DNA of 26,368 nucleotides from an uncultured Clostridia bacterium (GTDB lineage Bacteria; Bacillota; Clostridia; Oscillospirales; CAG-272). Both the position numbers and the translations under genes were made by a program. Location: contig CANQMJ010000015.1 in the NCBI GenBank assembly GCA_947624945.1, forward strand, positions 1-26,368, in the 5' to 3' direction. This document shows positions 23,334 to 26,368 of this stretch, piece by piece (the stretch's first letter is position 1; each line of letters starts with the position of its first letter). Under the pieces are notes generated by a model. The model did not search any database. It worked only from the letters and a program-made list of their open reading frames with translations, and had not been told where the DNA came from.

Positions 23334-25235
23334 TTATTTGCCCTCCTTGTCCGTGTCCTCGTCCGACGCCTCGGCAAACGCGACGCCTCCGTCGAACATC
23401 TCGCCGCTCTGCGGCTGCGACTGCTGCGACTTCTGCGGACGCACATTGAAGTCGTCGCTGCGCGTGAATCCGTCCGCTTTCAACATCTGCTCGAGCACGT
23501 TTATATCCGTCGTCACGTCGAGCGCCTCCGACTCGAACAGCTTATCGAACTGCGTCTTGTAGCCGTCTATGAGCATGTCGAGTGTTTCCTCTATGTTTCT
23601 CATACCGGCGTCGATGTTCTCGCCGCGTATGCCCTGATCCTCGAAGTACGCGTAAGAGTTGAGCAACTTAAGCGTCGTCGGCAGATAATACGACAAAAAC
23701 GTCCCGAGCTGCGGCTCCATCTCCGGCTTCTGCTCGACGAGATTGAATATTTTGCGCGTCAGATCCTCGATCTTATCTATTTTCTCTGACACCGCGACGT
23801 CGTCGATGTCGTCGTTGAGCTCGCGTATGCGGTGCAGTATTTTCTCATGCTCCGACATCTCCGCCGCTGTTTCATCAGGCGACTTCGGCTCCGCCGCCTT
23901 AGCGTCGCTCTGCGACTTCATATAGTTCATCACGTCGTCACCGTACGCGTCCTTCTCGGCCTCCGCCCTCGCATCCTTGAACAGAATAACGTATCCGAGC
24001 CTGCGGTCGATCACGACCTCTCCGCCGAGCAGCCCCTTCGAGCTCATGTACTGCAAATCTTTTATGACTCGCGACATCGACGTGTCCGCTATGTCGGCGA
24101 GCTTTTTAATCGAGTAGAACCGTTCGCCGCGAAGCGCGGACAGATAGCTCATGATGCGGTAATCGCGCGTGCGCGAGAAGCGGCGGTACAGATAAATGAG
24201 CGCCGTTATGCTCGACGAGACGGTAGCGGTGACGATCGAGCCCATCGTAGCGCCGGCAAGACCGCTGTATGCGATATCGGTGACAGCGCCTGTCAGGACA
24301 AAAAGTGAGAATATCAGAGAAAACACAAACGCGATCGTAGACAAAACGGTCGCCGCCGACGTAAACTTCTGTGACCTCGGGAAGAACGCGCGCTTGCCGG
24401 ACTGTCTGCCCGCGCCTGTCTGTGCGTCGGACGCAGATGCAGACGCAGCAGATGCAGATGTAGTAGTCGTATACTGCGCTTTCGCGCCCGTCGGCGGTAC
24501 GAACGGAGGCGGCGCGCCGTAGTTTTTGCCCGTATTGCCGCCCGTTTCGGATAACGTCTCGCGCAGCGCGTCGCCGACCTCGCGGAATACGCCGCCGACC
24601 GAGCCCGTCTTTCCCCCCTGCGGCACGGAATAAGACGTTTTCGGCGTCGACTGTGCTGCGTCGTCCGTGCCCGGGTCATATTTGCGTCCCGCAAGGCGCG
24701 TCAGCGTCTGCTGACTGAGAAACGGCGCGAGCGCTGTTATCGTCTTGACCGTCATGCCGTCGGCGCGCTCGACGAGCACGTCGAGCGTCTGCTCCGACAG
24801 AAACGGAGCGAGCTGGATAAGGCTGTGCGCCTCGACATTGTTTGCGCGCAGTGCGAGCTTGCCGAGCGCTTCGCGCGATAAAAACGGCGCGATTTTTATA
24901 AGACTTGCAAAATCGACGTTTTCGACGCGCTCCGACATCGCGTCGAGATTTGCACGGCTCGTATACATGGCGGATCTGCGAAGCATGTCGATATCGACGG
25001 CGCCTGTCTGCGCGCCGTCCATGCCGGGCGCTCGGTAATTGGCGCTTCCCGGCGCGCCGGGACCGGCGCGGCGCATGTATTCTTCCTGTCTGCGCGCCGC
25101 CTCTTCCTTTTCCTTCGAGCTCTCGTACATCGAACGCAATATCGCGAGCACAACGCCGACCGGCCACGCTCCGAAAACAAAGCACAGTATTATCACGGGT
25201 ACGGGTACGTTTATGCCCTTAAAACTATTATTCAT
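23334..25235 (-). CDS. Membrane protein with four 27-residue repeats, winged-helix-like and XpaC-like domains
   Basis: A 633-residue multidomain protein of unknown role. In order: an N-terminal membrane helix (about 11-33); a short charged stretch; four consecutive 27-residue helical repeats (80-187) built on L-x-x-x-APFLS-x-x-x-L; a Gly/Pro/Ala/Ser-rich linker (188-285); two membrane helices (about 294-350); a winged-helix-like segment (355-420, with IKKLADIADTSMSRVIKDLQYMSSKGLLGG); and a C-terminal helical region (460-590) that resembles XpaC, the '5-bromo-4-chloroindolyl phosphate hydrolysis' family, with EKIDKIEDLTRKIFNLVEQKP and TFLSYYLPTTLKLLNSYAYFE. XpaC genes usually neighbour telA; here the upstream neighbour is a DUF4129-like protein 30 bases away, and GNAT follows with no gap. 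The XpaC call is by recall of the YYLPTTLKLL region. Confidence 0.72.
   Translation of the reverse strand: MNNSFKGINVPVPVIILCFVFGAWPVGVVLAILRSMYESSKEKEEAARRQEEYMRRAGPGAPGSANYRAPGMDGAQTGAVDIDMLRRSAMYTSRANLDAMSERVENVDFASLIKIAPFLSREALGKLALRANNVEAHSLIQLAPFLSEQTLDVLVERADGMTVKTITALAPFLSQQTLTRLAGRKYDPGTDDAAQSTPKTSYSVPQGGKTGSVGGVFREVGDALRETLSETGGNTGKNYGAPPPFVPPTGAKAQYTTTTSASAASASASDAQTGAGRQSGKRAFFPRSQKFTSAATVLSTIAFVFSLIFSLFVLTGAVTDIAYSGLAGATMGSIVTATVSSSITALIYLYRRFSRTRDYRIMSYLSALRGERFYSIKKLADIADTSMSRVIKDLQYMSSKGLLGGEVVIDRRLGYVILFKDARAEAEKDAYGDDVMNYMKSQSDAKAAEPKSPDETAAEMSEHEKILHRIRELNDDIDDVAVSEKIDKIEDLTRKIFNLVEQKPEMEPQLGTFLSYYLPTTLKLLNSYAYFEDQGIRGENIDAGMRNIEETLDMLIDGYKTQFDKLFESEALDVTTDINVLEQMLKADGFTRSDDFNVRPQKSQQSQPQSGEMFDGGVAFAEASDEDTDKEGK
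24431..24460. repeat. Short GCAGAT/GCAGAC tandem repeat in the linker of the XpaC-like gene
   Basis: The plus strand reads ACGCAGATGCAGACGCAGCAGATGCAGATG-like units, encoding an alternating Ala/Ser stretch (about residues 259-269) on the minus strand. It is a low-complexity linker and a possible site of length variation. Confidence 0.5.
24675..24998 (-). repeat. Four tandem 81-base coding repeats (27 residues each)
   Basis: Residues 80-106, 107-133, 134-160 and 161-187 of the XpaC-like protein line up without gaps. The shared pattern is a hydrophobic residue at position 6 (L, L, L, I), Ala at 10, Ser at 14, Leu at 18 and Arg at 24; PFLS (positions 11-14) is kept in units 2-4, while unit 1 has MYTS and is diverged. 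At DNA level the copies differ, so the repeat is old and maintained by selection on the protein. Confidence 0.85.
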
Positions 25236-25265
25236 TTCACAAAAGTCCCCACTTTGCTCTGATGT

Positions 25266-26368
25266 TTATTCGAGATGCGCGCCGATGATGCGGCACATCT
25301 CGTCAAGCACGCGCTTGCTCTCGTCCGCGCCTATGTCGGACTCCTTAAAGTCGACTTCCTCGAGCGCATGCGTTATGTCCGTTATCTCGCTGTCCGTCGT
25401 GCGCGACTGTACGAGCGCGCACGTCTCGCGCGGCGTGTCCGAATTCTTGACGCTCAGTCCGCGCGAGCGGTATATGCCGCGCAGCGTGACGTATGCGAAT
25501 TGAAGCTGCGCCTCCTTCGTCGGGAGCGACGCGAGCTGCGCGAGGAATTCTTTATAAGTCCTTGTGCGCTGCGCGCGCCTTTCATATTCGCGTATCGTCG
25601 CCTTTTGCAGTCTTATCGTCTCATCCTTGAAATTCGCAAAATCATTATAATACTCGTGGAAGCCCGAGTTGAGATCCCACGCCATCGTTAGAAACATGAA
25701 TATCTCGCGTATCCACTCCTTTATTTTCCCGACGATGCGTTTCGTGTATTCGCTGCCGCGCATTATGAAGAAGGCGACGACGACCAAAAACAGTCCGACG
25801 AACAGCGCGAGCAAAAGCTTCTCGCCGAGCGGCTGACCCTCGAGCACGAGAAGTCCTCTGCCGCCCTCTCCGTAAGTCTCGTAGTATTCCGCGCTGTTAT
25901 GGTCCATCGAGGACGAAAGTATCAGCGCGAGAAGCAGCCTGCCGATAAATCGCAGTCCGACGAGCACCGACGCGACGACGATCGACGCTGCGACAATGAC
26001 GATGAGCATCACCATGATTATGCTGAAATTGTACGCTCTTCCGACCGTCGATATCGTTGCGAGCGCGTCGGCGGCGCGCCGCTGTATGTGCGTCTGATTG
26101 AGCACGACGAGCGCGCACACAGCGAATACGGCGAGGAACAGCGTCATCGTGCCTGTCGGTATCCCCATCATCGTCGCGACGACGAAAAAGATGAACGACA
26201 GCGCGAAGAAAGAGAACATCGTTGGCAGCGATATAACGCGGTGCGGCGGGTAGAACCACAAAAATATGCCCGACGTCATCCCGAAAAATGACGACAGTGC
26301 GAATATAAGCGGGTAGAGCGAGTTCGGATCGTCGCGGAACACGCCGTTCGGCGCGTTGATGCGCCCCA
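25266..26368 (-). CDS. Polytopic membrane protein with C-terminal DUF4129-like domain (5' end outside window)
   Basis: The frame is open to the window edge (eight codons before a GTG at 26342 read GRINAPNG), so the true start is probably outside. The visible 366 or so residues have five or six membrane helices (for example IFALSSFFGMTSGIFLWFY and FSIIMVMLIVIVAASIVV) and then a cytosolic part. This contains a long helix (NDFANFKDETIRLQKATIRE) and a segment resembling DUF4129: LQFAYVTLRGIYRSRGL, then NSDTPRETCALV, then ITHALEEVDF. DUF4129 proteins commonly sit with MoxR ATPases, DUF58 proteins and transglutaminase-like proteins; such genes may lie just beyond the window. The DUF4129 match is by recall and moderate. 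The stop lies 30 bases before the XpaC-like start, so both are one operon. Confidence 0.68.
   Translation of the reverse strand, partial: GRINAPNGVFRDDPNSLYPLIFALSSFFGMTSGIFLWFYPPHRVISLPTMFSFFALSFIFFVVATMMGIPTGTMTLFLAVFAVCALVVLNQTHIQRRAADALATISTVGRAYNFSIIMVMLIVIVAASIVVASVLVGLRFIGRLLLALILSSSMDHNSAEYYETYGEGGRGLLVLEGQPLGEKLLLALFVGLFLVVVAFFIMRGSEYTKRIVGKIKEWIREIFMFLTMAWDLNSGFHEYYNDFANFKDETIRLQKATIREYERRAQRTRTYKEFLAQLASLPTKEAQLQFAYVTLRGIYRSRGLSVKNSDTPRETCALVQSRTTDSEITDITHALEEVDFKESDIGADESKRVLDEMCRIIGAHLE

Noticed and set aside
1..26368. CRISPR arrays, tRNA/rRNA genes, insertion sequences or phage genes
   Set aside because: No regularly spaced direct repeats, no tRNA-like or rRNA-like segments and no transposase or integrase motifs were seen on either strand.

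Overview
The window is a gene-dense piece of bacterial chromosome from what looks like an uncultured, anaerobic, gut-type Clostridia (Firmicutes). The reasons are a GC-rich coding style that still uses ATA for Ile often, strong AGGAGG-type ribosome sites, a SpoIID-like protein, a secreted CotH-like kinase, a clostridial-type second topoisomerase A subunit, a divergent PRPP synthetase and an oxygen-sensitive glycyl radical enzyme. There are 19 protein genes, two of them cut by the window ends. I see no rRNA, tRNA, CRISPR array, transposase or phage gene. No gap between genes exceeds 300 bases. The largest (18639-18881, 11604-11794, 22605-22775 and 16341-16496) hold promoters, terminators and inverted repeats, listed separately.

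Layout. (1) 1-7534, plus strand: one long apparent operon with the end of an M18 aminopeptidase, prfA, tsaC (Sua5 type), a parC/gyrA-like topoisomerase subunit, a small exported protein and a membrane-anchored SpoIID/LytB-domain protein. It ends at a bidirectional terminator (7553-7588). (2) 7589-11603, minus strand: an operon behind a perfect consensus promoter, encoding a glycyl-radical activase, a glycyl radical enzyme that I assign to trans-4-hydroxy-L-proline dehydratase (HypD), and a PHP-domain hydrolase. (3) 11795-16340, minus strand: a secreted CotH-family protein, an Fe-S aldo/keto reductase and peptidase T. (4) 16497-17171, plus strand: trmO, divergent from CotH and convergent, with overlapping stop codons, to a minus-strand pair (17168-18638) of a GH43-like beta-propeller protein and a small membrane protein. 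(5) 18882-22604, plus strand: PRPP synthetase-like gene, argS and yebC, followed by a perfect 19-bp inverted repeat and a bidirectional terminator. (6) 22776-26368, minus strand: a DUF4129-type membrane protein (5' end outside the window), a multidomain XpaC-like membrane protein with four exact 27-residue repeats, and a GNAT acetyltransferase.

How the genes fit together. The left operon mixes translation (release factor, t6A synthesis), chromosome topology and envelope remodelling. TsaC makes the t6A precursor and TrmO methylates t6A, so two steps of one tRNA modification route lie in this window, about 15 kb apart. The hypDE operon suggests dehydration of hydroxyproline, probably derived from host collagen or plant protein, to pyrroline-5-carboxylate. 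The usual proC partner is absent and a PHP hydrolase is present instead. The least explained region is the right end: a DUF4129 / repeat-winged-helix-XpaC pair that looks like an envelope-associated system continuing beyond the window.
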